From the NCBI GenBank assembly GCA_903910705.1, contig CAIWAN010000052.1, positions 69,844 through 124,639 on the forward strand: a stretch of 54,796 nt of DNA, given 5' to 3'. This DNA is from an uncultured Candidatus Marinamargulisbacteria bacterium (GTDB lineage Bacteria > Margulisbacteria > Riflemargulisbacteria > GWF2-35-9). Positions 1 to 15,000 of the stretch are shown here, in pieces (position 1 is the first letter of the stretch; each line of letters starts with the position of its first letter). The notes under the pieces are model-generated. The model worked only from the letters and a program-made list of their open reading frames with translations, had not been told where the DNA came from and ran no database searches. The translations under genes were made by a program, and so were the position numbers.

Positions 1-3000
1 ATTAAAAACACCGACAGGAGGCGTTGTATCAAGAACGAAATTGATCGACACCAAGGAGAGGGGCGAAATATTGCCAGCCCCATCAACCAGTTTTACGTTG
101 AGTGTGCCAGCTCCCTCATAGAGGTTCGCCCCAAAATATTCTCTAAGGTCAGCGGTGATTGAAATACTCACCTCTGATAAGTTTGACGTCGACAAAATCG
201 TCGGCAAAGGCAAGAAAGAACTGAAAACATTGCCGGTTGCAACATGACCAAGCAGTCCATTCTTTGTCACAACAAAAACCTCAATAGGCAGATTGAGATA
301 AGGCGGATACCCTGAACTTAATTGAGTTAGATCATACGCATCGGTATTCAACTTCACAAAGAAATTGATCGTTGTTTGATCGAAGTAACCTGACTTTTTG
401 GACACACCGAATGGGGTCTGTCCATCACCTTGATTGTCAAAATCATCAATAGCCGCCGACATCGTCGCAATCTGATCCTGTAACACATTCCCTGTATCAA
501 TAAAAATAATCATCGATCGTTGCGCTATATTTTGAGCATAATCAACCGCATTCAGCGTCAGACTAATCGGGCCGGCCCCCATAACATTGACCCAATAAGA
601 CCAATTCACAGATACTTTTGTAGAGTCGGTCAAAACAAATTGGGGCAGCAGATGAGAACTATCGGTTGGGACAACGTTTCTTGAACTAAAAATAAAGCCG
701 GTGTTCCCCTTGAGTAAATTCTGATAGGCCAACTCATAATACCAGATCCCAGTCTTACTATGACCGGTTAGCCAAGCATTAGTTGAACCCACTAAATTAT
801 CAGACGCGACCCAATTTAAAGCAATTTCTGGATTATTTGAATTGAAAAAATGGGGCAATAGAGATGGATAACCCGACGCATTCACTACAGATCCAACCAT
901 ATTAAATGATAAGATCGCAGGTTTTGTTGTATCAACGATCATGGCGATCGAGGATCGTGTAACCAGCCCCGCGCGGTTTGAGTAATAAAGATCTAACCGG
1001 TAGAGCCCTGCAGGATCTGGAGTATTTAGTCCTAAACTTATTGTTGGATCACTTTCTGAATACGCAAAGCAATTATTGCTGAGCAACTGATAGGTAAAGG
1101 CTGTCCCTGTCGAGAATGGCGTGAAATAGAACTTTTGCCGCAAATACTCATTGCCCGTCGGCATTCCACTTTGCAGATCAACCAGTGCTCCCATGGCATA
1201 ATCTATATGAGTTGAAGATCCATTAAAATAAACCACTTGTTGGGCCTCGGTGTAATCATTAACCGATACGATAAAATAATTATTAGTGTTGACTATCGGG
1301 CTTTGTCCGATGGGGGTGCCATCAATAAGGGTAAGACCCTGATTAGGATTGAGTGTTGAAAAATTAAACATCCCTAAGCCGTCAGGAACAACCGGTGGCG
1401 TAACATCGATCGTCAACGTCACCCAGAAATCGCTAGCCGGCATAAAACCTCCCCCTTGTGGAGACATGGGAGAGGCAAAAACACTTATCCTAATCGAGGA
1501 TGAGGACAAGAGTGCACTAGACGCATTTAAGGTAGTATAACGATTTCTACTTACATTTAAGCCATATTTGCCAGACCCAGGAACCACATTTAAAAAGTTA
1601 AAAGAAAGGGTCGCAAAGGCGTAATACTCAGAAGTCTCCACATTGAAAGACGTTTTTAGATCATCATAAGTATTGTAAACATAAAAATCCTTTGATGAAT
1701 ACGATGGGGGATTAGTCGGCCCGCGGGTCCACACCAATCCATACGTTCCTCCAGGCATTTCACTGGTTGTTACAGCTAAATCAAAGTTAACGGTTCCCAC
1801 ATTATAAATTCTATTTTTAGTAGTAGCAGCCACATCAAGTTGGAAGGGCGTATACATTTCTGAGATATTAAGAGTAGCTCCATGATCTGAAAAAGCGAAA
1901 AGAAGCCAATTTGCCGTATTAATCGAGTTGTTTGGAAGAATCGTTAAGATCGAAGGATATTGCGGCAAATAATTTGCAATAAAAAGCGAATTAGGAAGTG
2001 CAACGCTACTGCGATTCCCTGCATAATCCAATACATCTATCTGAAAGTCATAGGTTGTCCCTAAGTTTAAATCGCTGGTTGTTCCCGTTCCCATCATTCC
2101 ATTCTTAGTGATGATGGCATCGGGGCTAATGAAAAAACAATATTTAAACGTCGCGGGGGATGGATTCCGAGCGTTTATTTGATAACTGGTCGTCGTTGCA
2201 TCAAATATCCCATAGGTGTTGCTGACAATCGTGTTGAATCGATTCGATGGGATAACAACGCTCATCGAAGGGATATAGCCTGATTGGCCATTTCGAGACA
2301 CACTTATCTCTACAACCGAAACCCTCTCAATCCCAGCATTGATCCGTCCCTCATTCGCAAGATTCTCCTCAACATTAAAATAGATCCGCAACCCCTGATA
2401 ACCATCAATATTAAATAATCTCTCCTTATTGTTAGGATCTGACGGATATATCGGTGCATTATCAAGAACAGAGAGATAGGGCATTTCAAAAAGCGCTCTT
2501 ACATCGTTACTCGTATTCGGATAACGATGGTCAATAATCGTTGCGGTAACAAAAACAGGCGATGTCTTATCATAAATGATCGCGAGGTTTCTTGTTCCTG
2601 AATAATTTCCTGCCTTATCTTGCCAAATAAAGTCAACGAGATTTAACCCTTCGACAAGATCCGATGTGATCGAATAAAAGGCAGGAGCCCAACCGGTCTT
2701 TGCACTCCCATTTTGATAGAGTCTGATCATAAAAGGATTATCAAAGAACCCCGTTCCCGTGACACCATTCTTGGTATCAGATAATTCAACATCAGCCGAC
2801 GTTATCCATCTACCAGAGGAAACAATCTCCAGATTATTTACGAACAGAACATCCTTTATTGATGAAGCTAAGGGCATTACTATCTTGGAAAAGAGATAGT
2901 CTGGCGATATCACCACCGACAAGGTGTTCGCAAACGTCAACCCCGGTGTAACGATCAGCCTATTCAGGCTCAAGGTAGTCGCGCCCAAATAGGAGTTGGC

Positions 3001-6000
3001 AATATTTGACGAGGGGAATTTATAGAGGCTCTCATGATTAAACGTTATCGTCGGCGCATCCGTGTCCAGATAATAAGGGATAGCGAATGTAACAACTGAA
3101 TCGGCAGCTCTATTGGGGATGTAGACCAACATTGCAGAAGATCCGTTACGCGTTAAGATGGTTCGGGGCTGATTTGGATCATACCAGTTTGCATTGGAAG
3201 CATCATAACTCTTCATACTAAAAGCACCCTCATAAACATAGTTGATCGTCGAATTACTTGTTGCCCACGAGGTGTCCCTCCCCCATTTCCCCGCATACGG
3301 GTTCACTGTCAGGGTTCGTTCTGCAAAAAAGAAGGGGGATTGATTGTAGTTTCGCAGACTATAGGGATCCGACGAAACCACAACATTAATAGATAAGTTA
3401 ATGTTCCCCGAATTCATATAAAATACTCCCTCGGATAGGGTGGGCTTCGTTTCATAGTCGCCCCAATCAGTATAGGCAGCCGGCTTTCGAATGGAATTAT
3501 AGGAGTAGTTTCCGTTTGAATAGATCACCTCGACTACTGGTGGTACTTCAAGAGAAACGGGTTTGGAAAGATGGACATGGTCAAACGTGATCCTAGATTC
3601 ATTATTGGCAAGATCCACAACCCCGAGACCTATTACACCCTTATCTTGAACCGTATCAAGGTTAATGCGTCCCAACTTTCTAACAGAATAATAGTTGCTA
3701 GAAAGGGTGGCATCGAAGTCTTGAGAACTCACTCGAATTAACTGAAAGTCATTGTTTCGAGCATTGGTGTCATCATAAAAATCATAACTGGCAACCTGAA
3801 GTTGATCGACTTGTGAAACGGAGATCGCATTATTGAATGAAACATATCGACTCATACCCCGAGGGTCGGATGACGGGATCATACTATTGCTTCGAGCACT
3901 CCAAGCATAAGAAAACCGACTATTCCCTAGATTTGTACCTTGATAAAACCCTAACTCATGACTCTTTTGATCCCATGCTCGAACATAGAACAATGAGTTG
4001 CTCGTAACCGTCAAGAAATCATATCCCCATTTATTAGGGTCGAATTCAAAGTAAGGCAAAAGCATGGTTCCAACATTGAAAGATAAGGGGTCTTTTGACG
4101 TGATCGTTTCATATGATCTTTGCACGTTATTTGGGAAAAGAGAGATCCGAGGTTCGCTGGCATACCCTGTTCCTTTAGCACCACTCTCTGGATAATCTAT
4201 CTCAAAATACGGGGTAACACCGAATGCACCCGCGATCGTCTTGATCCGAACAAGTCCAAGGAACTCTGGCCGACTATCAAGCCCCACCATACCCGAAAAG
4301 TTCGCATCGATCTGGGGGGCATCTTGATCGATATAAAAATAATAGTTTTTAGATGTTATATTATCAGCCCAATCTGACAGAGTGGCCTTTAACCGATAGA
4401 ATCCCGTTGTGTTCTGACTCACTCGAACCAACAACAGGTTTCTTGTCGAGACTTGAAGAGAGTCAACCAGATTATTCGAAACCAGAAAACTGTCGCTGAC
4501 CACCAGTTCATCACTGATAAAGGCAAAACGAGATAGCGTAGAAAGCTCCGTTGTGTGAATAGCATTTTGGGTTGATCCATAAAGCGGATCGATACTTTGG
4601 GTCAATGTCGTATCAAACGTAGCGATAATACCAGCTAAGGAGTAAGTTGGAACGATATTATTAACGGTTATCCAAGCATTGTCGGCTAATTTTCCCGGAC
4701 TAGCCCATTCATAAAGACTTAGTTTGAGATCTCGAATCCCCGACCCGACATTACCCGTCTGTGTAAGAGATGTATCCTTCATGAAAAGTGAGAATCCCGC
4801 CAAGTTGCCTTTAATCAATGCGTAGTCATTGTTGCCATACGTTCGCACGGCATGATAAGCACTATAATCATCCCGAAGCATGATATTGATCGAGGGCGCA
4901 CGTCGATCCAATACTAAGAGCTTACTAATCGCCTCATCAGATTTATTCTTAGCTCGATCAATCGCAGAAATATATAAGGCATAGACATTATCCGAAGCAA
5001 ACTGGACGGGTTGCCAGGAAAAATTTGACGAAGGGATCGCTCGATTATACGAAATGACCTTTTGACCAAGCCCAGCCGGATACACAGAAAGCGTAACGCT
5101 AAAGAGGTCGATACCACTACCCCCATTATCGTCCACCCTCGACCACGCCCACTTGGGTGTAGTAAAAGAGGATGTCGGATAGATCTCCGTGTTCTGGGAG
5201 ATGACATTAACCGTAATCAGCTTATTGGGTGTTGCCAAGTCAAGCCAGAATAAGACATTTGATCGACCTGGCTTTGACCACACCCCATTTTGATCGATCG
5301 CGTAGACTAGCGCTTGATAATCGCGACTAGAGAACGTTTCATCAAAACTAACGACCGCACTATAGGAGGGGTTGTCACCACTCGATCGAGTAAACTGACT
5401 ATAGTAATTCCCTGAATCCGTAACGACAGCGCCATCCGAGGTCAGCACATTCATCGTAACATTGAGATAGGGTTCTCCTAGCATACCCAGATGCAAATTA
5501 TTCTCCGTTGAGCTAAAGAACCGAAGGACATACGCATTAACAGGATTATTGTCTCGAACCCCATCCCATGTAAACAGATGGTTGCGAGAGGAGGTATAGC
5601 GACCATTTTCTATCTCCATTGTCCTATCATGCATGGCTTCAATGGGTCGAACATAAGAATCATATCTAAAGGAGTGCACCGTAGTCATCGGCGACCAATT
5701 GCCCGCATTATCTTGTACTCGGAGCTTTAAATAGTAGGTTGTCTCTGCTTGATCGGGGAAAACAACCAAAGGAACAATCGTCGTTTGATCCAAGGGAATA
5801 TCGAGCCCCTTATCTTTATTGGCCTCGGTCCCAAAATAATACTGAAGACGATAAATTCCACTTGGATTAGCCCCTGGATCACTCCAACTTATTTTAGGAA
5901 GCGAAATATCAAACTGAATTGCGTTAATACTTGAGATCGTCTCGCCATCGGTTACAACGATCGATGCTTCAAGGGGAATGGTAGCATAGGCTCTTCCACT

Positions 6001-9000
6001 TATCGAAGGCGGAAGGGTATCCACCCTAAAATTCCCCACACTTTCAAGTGACATCGCAGGAGCCATATTCCCCGCCTTATCTCTAGCAACAAGGGTAACC
6101 GTAAAGGCTTTACCCTCAACGCTTGCTGTTGTCACACCATATTTCGCTAATAGATTAAGGGAGGTCCGAATCGAAGCGCTTGGCGGATTATCTAATGTTC
6201 TCGTACCTAGATCACAATTCATATTTAATAAATACGAGTCGAGTCCACTGCCTCCGGCATCCTCCGGTCGAGTCCAATAGACCATCACGCTTTGAGGATT
6301 GTTCACCCAAAAAGAACTCATCGCGATTTGTCCGATCCCAGGCCACAATCGAGCTGGCTTTGAAGGGGGTGATTGATCAATCCCAACATAACCCGTTCGT
6401 CCGATCAAACTAACAAGGCCCGCCTTATCCACGGCACTCACTTCAAACCGATACTGTTTTCCGCTTATCCCCGTATAAGAATAGGACAATGGGCTCCCAA
6501 GAAGAATTGTTGGAGGTTGAGCAACAACCGTCCCTTTATTATCATATACGACAACATTATAACCCCGAAGCCCTGACCCCCCATCGTTGACACTTGTCCA
6601 AGAAAAAACGACAACATTCTTGGAGGTAATGGTGCCCACAGCAGGAGACGCATTCGGAACCGGCATCGGTGGCGGCGTAATATCATAACAAAGAGAATAC
6701 ATAGAATCATTAACTCCGCTATATCTTATTCCATCATGTGCTTGCAGTGAAATATTCGTAGTCCCTTCGGACACACTCGCGGGATTGACCATCATCCATC
6801 TCTGACCCTGCCACGTATTAATAGCCGGAAACCCACCGTAACTATTACTAGGTGATGTTTTGCCAAATAGGTACGCTGAGGCTGGCCCCTGTGAACTGTT
6901 GCCTTGCACCCAGAAGGCGATCTGTTTATGCCCGCTCCAAGGGGTCTTGATGTACTCGCTTGCATTATTAAATGCAACCGGAGGCCAAGGAACCTCCCAA
7001 TCAATATCACTATTCCATGTGTAATTCCCCGAAAAGAAAGACTTGGCTCCCTCATTACCCACCCAGTCTACGGGCGCAACAGCGATTGTAGGAACATTAT
7101 CAACATGATAATAATTTACATCAAAAGGGTGAATCGCAAGGAGTGTACCTAAATTATCATATATTCGCCATTCCTTAATACCCGTCCCCCAAACACCATC
7201 ATCAGCCGCTGTCCAGGTGAAAACAAAGTGATTTTCATTTGAGAGGACATCTGCCTTTGTTTTGATAAAACTGGGGTTGGCTCGGTTACCGCTAAATCCA
7301 GAATAATATAGCAAGGTATTAAAAAGACTTTGCCTAGCTGCTAATACGATAGTTTCGTCCGTTGTTGACATTATCGACACCAAATCCTGACAAAAAGAAT
7401 TAGGCATAGCCCCCCCCCGAATGGCAATAAAGGCATCCCCGATAACATGGGCTTGAAGAACATTGTGCAAGTTTATCGGTTGCGTATCAATGGAATACTC
7501 GCTTGCAAGATAGTCAATTAAATTTGATGTTACAGAAATATATTTGAGCGGCTTCATCGTTTGGTTAAAATCTCCAGCTGTCACATAACCTTTTTTAAAA
7601 CAGGCTTTATAGTCATCAAATTTTTCGGTCGACATCCCCGACAAAGCATTCGTCAAAGACCCATTTGAGTAAAGACTTAAGTAGTCTATCACCGGATATC
7701 CTGATGATAGGGGGCTATCCCCCTGTCGATAGAAGGGGGGGTACCCATTAAAGAATTCATAAAAAATGGAATACAGCACACCATCCCATGTGTCGCTCAC
7801 TACCGTATTTCTCGCAATATTAACCATCGAAGATAGCGGAGCCGCGCCATCAATAGCAATAAAGTTGGAGAACCCTGCAAGATCCTGACGATAGCCTGCT
7901 TTTCTAAAATCAAAGTCGGGATAATCTTTACCCGGCAAGCTCTCTTGCAATAGATTTCCAAACGCATCTCTGGCGGTCACTTTTGCATAGAACAGACCAA
8001 AGTTTGTGTCTGAATTGATATAGGGATTTAAATCAATAGGCCAACTTGTACCATCGATCCATCCAGAGGAAGCTAATGCGACTCCACCAGAGTAAGGCAT
8101 AAGCGAGACATTATAACTAACCGCAGAGCCACCACCCCGATCAGCCGCTGCCTGCCAAGAGATAACGATCTGCGCGGCCGCCCCAGGGGTAACAATGATC
8201 GGCGTCTTGGTAAGATCATTATTGATCGTGGGGATTTGCGGGGGGAAATAGTCGAGCTTTGTCGTGACCCAGTCGCTCCAATCGGATGTATTCCCCGCAT
8301 AATCTACGGTTCTGATCTTGAAATATTTAACATCTCCGAGGGCTGTGATACCGTACATGGTTCGACTATTCTCGGTACAAGCCCAACCCGCCTCATCCTT
8401 ATTGGTCTGCCCCATAATATTGTATCCTGTCCACTGCTCCCATGGAGGGCCTTCTCGAAGTGCGAGCTTTGTTAAAACATCATAGGGATAATCCACGGTA
8501 TTAAAGGTATCTAGCTGTGGCCTTGCATATCCATAATAAACTTGATACTCCTTGGTAGGGGTTGTAAAATCGTGGGGATTGTCATCACTACCCAGAACCC
8601 AGTTCCACTCGCGGCTCTTTTCATTGGTATAGTTTGTTTCATTTCCTCGAATAACCCCCGCATTATCTGCTGAGTATATGTCGACCAGTTGCTTTGGCTT
8701 TTGCATATCGACGATGACCTCATTGCTAGATACACTCCACCCACCCACATTCCCTGCTCGGTCAACCGGACGAACCCTGATGGAATATTTCCGACCCGAA
8801 ATAAGTCCCGACAAGCTCAAAATGATGCCCTTGCCATTTATATATTCGGGATTTGTCAAATTATTAAGAAATATTGTTACGTTAGATAAATCGGATACAT
8901 CATTGAATCGTGTCACTTCTGCCTCGTAGTGGTGAATCCCTGATCCTGCATAATAATTATTGTCATCCTTGGCATCCCTAACCGGCATAAACTGAACCGC

Positions 9001-12000
9001 AAGGGTATTATACGAAGCGTATTCTTCTCCCCCATTTAATCGAATATCATTAACTGTAGGGGGGCACTCATTATCCATGAACAAATATTCCGACCCATAG
9101 CTACTCTCGGTAAAGCCACCCGTCTTTTCGACATTCACGCCTTGCAATAACTGACTAACATCCCACTCGAGGTAATACTTAACAAAATACTGCGCCCCGA
9201 ACTTTAGATTATCCGTTAGGGCAATCCATGTCTGATTTGACAAATTGGGCGTTATCAACCATGCCCCTACGGCAATATCAGAAAAGGCACGATACAAGCG
9301 AATCGTCGCCCGTTGATTTGAGTATGTGTAGCCAGCAGGCACATTCTGCTTGGGCAATAGGCTCCAATCAATACTGACAGAGATCTGGGTGTTTTGGCTT
9401 AAATACAGTGGCACATTCCACGTCGCGGCTTTGGGGCGACTGGGAGAATTCCCTGAGAAGTTATAGCGATAACTTTCCTGCCAAGTATCATTTAAATTAT
9501 TATAATAATCCAACGACCTGATCCATAAATAGTAATTCCCTGCTGATGAAGCGCGAAAATTAAGGACTCGATTGGTAGTAAATATGGCACCTGCCGAAGA
9601 TGTTGGCGCACTAAACCCTGCCATCTTGTTCCAAGTTACATAGTATCCTTGAACCCCAACCAGATCATCCTCTCCCGGCATCCAAGTAAAATGGAATGTA
9701 TCAACATTGCCGGCTGTGTAGGCTGGAACGCGAATATCATTGCCCATCCCATCATTGGCAAAAATGGAGTAGAGGGAAAAGTCTCTAGACACTTGAATGG
9801 GCGGATTGTCCGGCGGGGTATTGTCAACGATAAGATCTCGAACCAACACCCACGGCCCAGCAATCCCGACTCGATCATAGCCTCGAACATACGTTATGAT
9901 AGGATTATCACCCGGAAGCTGCAATTCTTGTGTTGTTTCACCGACAAAGACACTGGCTCCATAGGTTGGGGCGGTTTCATACGGGGGAATGCTCCCATTT
10001 GGATCCCCCGAAACACTTTTATCCCAATAGAAGGACTGGATCTCATACGACTCCACACCTGAACCCGCAGATTTTCCAGTCAAAACATTATCTCTGGGTT
10101 CGCCCCATTTAATCGTTGCCACCGAATCAACGACAGCATCAACTCGGGCATTTCGTGGCGCCTCTGGGGGATACTTATCTAGCAGTACTGAATTCGATTT
10201 TCTCAACGTTGAGATAAGTCCTACATTATCTTCTACCACAACAGAAGCGATGTACTTATATTCATTAATCAGTCCATTTGATAAATTGTATGCGCTATAA
10301 CCCGCAAAATAATTGTTACTAATCAATACTGAATAGATAGGGCGTCCATCCTCTGAAATAACCAAGAGAGGCGGACTCAGTAAGAGCGACTGCCCCCGCC
10401 CATCGTAAGCCTGAATAGAGACACGATAACGTTTGACACCACTCCCTCCCTGATCGACGGCAGCCTTCCATGTTAGCAGCAGGTTTTCGGTATTTGCATA
10501 TAGATCGCCGTTACTGAGCAGAAAATCATTGGGCGGATAGGGGGGGATCCCATCGTACCAGATCGTATTAACCGTCACCCAATCCGATATATTCCCAACA
10601 TAGTCTATCGCGCGCATAGATAAACGATTTTTTACGCCCTCTGGCAAGGGGGTAATCCCCGATACCGAAAATTTCGCTACATTAGATGTAATGGTCAAAG
10701 TGGGGTCATCCTTCATGAGATTCTCCGTCGGCGAGTTAGATTGCGAACCCCAAGAGAACTGATACATTTTAAAGCCAGCCGAACGGATGTTAAGAAAATT
10801 AAAAGGGTTCGGCGCTGGATCCACCGGTATACTGGTTGTAATATAAAAGACCATCGCATCTTTCGACGTCCAGGTTGCGGCCTGAACAACGGACGGGGAT
10901 ACCTTGCACACCTGAAACGAGAACGTGGGTGGGGATAGATCAATTCGATATGATGTCATATTTGTTGCTTGATTACCTGCACGATCTTGTACCAATGAGT
11001 ACCAGAAATACACATCTCCATCAACAGGGATATCTGAAGAGGATATGCCTCCTTTGCCATTGGGCCAAACAAGACCGCTTGCTAATGAATTTAGGGTTAC
11101 AACCGATGAGGAAGGGGCTGTTACAATATTTGCATTAGAAACATTCTTTGTTAGCATTATGGCGATAAAATCCACGCCTGATAGGCCTTGCTCATATGGC
11201 CCAGACCAAGAATTATTCAACACATAAAGAATTGAAGGGGCATTATTACCTGCAAGGGTATGATAGGGATTTCCATGATTCCAAACGATACCACCCCTAG
11301 GAGGCGGGTAAGGATCATACACAAATTGAAATAACTCTTGAAAATTCGCCGTATTACCTGCATTATCTCTGGGCGCGAGAAAAAGAGCCCAACGATCATT
11401 CTCATAGGCAATAGAAGTAGGGATTGTGTCAGGGATATATTGTCCATTATTAATAGTGCCAGTTGTATACGCATATCCACCCCGATATGCATTATTCGTA
11501 GTCCAAGCAAAGTTAACGGCTTGAAACCCAGCGATCCCATCATCAGCCGGATTGATCCAATTGAATGTAGGAGGATTGCGATTTATTGAAAAGGTTACGA
11601 CATTCTGTCGACCATAAATATCCTTGGAAGCAAATGGCGGTTTAATGTCCTTGCTCACAACTGTTATCATCGGTGTTGCCACATTGTGGGCATAATCTTC
11701 AACCCACAAATAAACATAGTTGATCGTTTCGGCTAGGTCGGCCCACTTAATATCAAAGCTAAAAGTTGGCTCACGGGCTCGATTCATATTCGTACTCAAT
11801 GTTGTCCACTTTACTTGATCAAAAGACTGCGAATGTCCGCGATAGCCGATATTAACCGTAGCCAACTTCGAACCTAATGTATAATCCCATAAGTCTACGG
11901 TGATAGACTTGAGCCATTCGGGTTCTAACCGATAGATACCCACGGATTGAGACATGGGATCGTTATATTTCGGGGCAAAAGATAATGTTGGCTTAAGGGT

Positions 12001-15000
12001 ATCCTTTAATATGGTAAACAATACCGGTGAGGACGCTTGCTCTGGGGGAACACGAGTATTATTAAAGGATATATAAATATCATTAACACCCTCCGCTAAC
12101 TGACTAAAGGTAATCACCCAAGGGGTCGAGAAGAATGAATCGCTCCCACTAATGTATGAGGTGATCCTATTCCACGTAATATGCCCCATAGAATTTGACG
12201 ATACGCCATACTGAAGGGTTCCCAAGGAATAAAGTCCTGACGTATCAAAGAACTTAATATTGACAGAGTTGATCCAGTCTTGGGTAACATTATAATATTT
12301 CGAGAAATCAGCATTCACTAAATTATTAAAGCTAAGGGAGCCTTCATTTTTTGTTATAGAGAATAAGACCCCGCTCTGGGTGAAATTTCCGGCACTATCC
12401 ATCATTCTGACATAGATATCCGTCGTCCCATTATAGAGTTGGGCCCATGGGATGTTGATCGGGATCGAATAACTGGTACTCGACAACACAGGGGCTACGG
12501 TAAACCAGTTCAACGTGAGTCCACCGACAATAACATTATTTCGCGAAAGTCCATAGTCGATCCAAGCGATCATGGATGATGTGTCTACAAAGTTGACCGT
12601 CACTCGACTGAGGAACGCGGGGGGTGAAGCACCGATGCCACCATACACCCCTTTTGGCACGGTAGAGTTAAAGCTAGGGGAAAGAGTATCTTTACGAAAA
12701 TGGAAAGAACTCACACCGATATTGTGTGCAAAATCTTCGACAGTAACCGAAATGGTGTTCTGCCCATCTTCCAGCTCGGCAAAAGAAAGGGTGATCGTAT
12801 CGGCCGTAACAAACAGGTAGTCATGGAGATCAGCAGGCAACGGTGAACTGAAAAGCGTCGAAGTCTTGATCGTCTGCCCTTTGTAATTGCGGACACTGTA
12901 ACTAAGGGTAGCAACCCCAGACAAGCCATCTTGATCATTTGCTGTAGCAACTATTCCTTGTAGGGATAACCACGTCATGGGGACTGAATCCTTGTACCAA
13001 GTATCCTGATTAGCAAGTTGCTGAGGGTCGATATAGACCGTTGGCGACACAACATCTTTATAGATATAGAACGAATCCAAGTCTAGCCAGTTAATCGAAT
13101 TCCCCGCATTATCACTAGCCTTCAATTGCAGGACATTGATACCATTATCAAGCATATTCCAACTGAGGGGGAACCCCGCTACGGTCTGAATATTTCTCAA
13201 CCCATTATCTTGATAAATGATGGACCATTTATAATCTTTAGAGATCAGATCGGGCGCATCTTTCGTCAATACCCCCTGCCAAACAATACTAAAGTTAGAA
13301 CTCCCCGTTTCATTAAAGGTTACCGGCAACGCATTCATCCACGGAGCCAATTGATTATTCCAATGTCGGATAGTTGTCTTATTTGAAACAAGTCCCCACT
13401 CAATTGTTGGCGTATCAACGTCTTTTAATAGCGTAAAAATAACCGATTCCGTAACATTCCCCGCGCGATCAATGACTCGAAGATGAATATCGGCCGAACC
13501 ATTCGAATAGTTTTCAGAGAGGTATACATTATTCATGCTGACATAAAACGTTGAGACGTTGGTCATCAAGTTGCGCGTAATTAGCACCCAATTATCAGAA
13601 ACCTTCTGGGCGTGATAGTAAACATAATAATCTACCGTTGAGATCATGGCATTCCCCGAGTCGGTGACATCGATCGTAATACTCGACAACCAAGGGGGGC
13701 TGACGCGATGCCATTGGTTAAAGGCTTCAACCGTAGTAATTGATAAACTCGGCATAATATTGTCTTTGTAAATGGTAAAAACAACACCCGCGTTACGAGA
13801 TAGATCGGCATTATCGGTAACCCGAAGGATAATGTCATTGGTACCGTTGATCAGCAGATTCCATGAAATCGAAAACCCTGAGATCTGGTGAACGGAGGCG
13901 TTGTCTGTCAAGATATCCCACGTCACCGTCGTTCCTTGATTGGCACTGATCCCATAGGCCGCGAATCTTATATTTGAGCTACCAACATCAACGAACGAAA
14001 TATTTATAGCAGACATCCAACCGGGCGCAGATGGATGCCAACGTTGAAATTTAGGATCATTGCGATTCTCAAGCACATCCATAGACGGAACACCCGTATC
14101 CTTATTGACCGTTATCCAAACCGCACAATAATTATTGCTTGCCCGATCCACTACATTAAACGATATAAGATTCACGCCCTCTGAGAAGTTGTTCCAACTG
14201 ATTGTGAATGGATAGGCATCCGATTGTTTAAACCCACCTGATTTGCTGAAAAAGTTAGAAAGATCTTTTGCCCGATACCGATAAACGCTGCCATACGTTT
14301 GAAGTAGATTTGAATTGCCAGTATCCGTTACCGAAAGAGTTACCCCTACAAGCCAATCTGGCGAAGCGGAATACCATTTACTGATATCGGGAATAACCGA
14401 GGTCGTTACCGTAAAGTTGGGAGATAATTCATCTTTATAGATTGAGAATAGCACCGGGCTTCGGGTTACCCATCCTGCATTATCACTGACAACAACGATG
14501 ATGCTATTGGTTCCATTGATAAGATTATTCCAAGGAATAGCCCACCAATCAGTGAAAGGATACGTTGATTTATTAATGTTTTTGGATATCAAATAATAAT
14601 CGTGTGAAACGCCATTATCATGAGAGATCTCGTATCCAAAATCGGACAAAAGCGAACCACCCACATCATTAGGAGTTACTTTAATCGTATCGAAAACCGG
14701 ATTCCCTATCGCTGTATTACACCACTTCATAAAGGAAGCATTCGACGTTAAGGTCGGAGCAACAACATACGATGGGGGTGTATCATCCCGTCTGATAACC
14801 ATCGCTCGTGTAACAGTTAGATTATTTGCTCGATCTAGAACACGAATAGAAACGGTGTTGGTTCCATTGACCAACATGCTCCAAGTAATGCCCCAGGGTT
14901 CCGTATAATCTTGGATACCCTTCACAACAGATAGATTCCATGAAATAGGCGTAATATTATTGGTTAGAAGTTGAATCGAGATAGTTGATATCCCCGAATA

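Larger units (their letters stand above)
1..11639 (-). other. FN3/Ig-like second half of the giant protein
   Basis: From residue about 7350 onward the short repeat pattern gives way to longer, more varied modules. Many contain an FN3-like block such as WGEPxDN…GSGVESYEIQ (10140-10021) or WTRPEDAGGSGLDSY, alternating with DxAGN…DTxPP linkers. These are typical of extracellular bacterial tandem beta-sandwich proteins. The switch may mark a stalk part and a distal or anchoring part, but that is inference. Confidence 0.7.

Noticed and set aside
9649-10062. Open plus-strand frame of 137 codons within the giant gene
   Set aside because: It is antisense to the giant reading frame, which is clearly coding there (FN3-like block), and its product has no recognisable domain, start signal or codon pattern.
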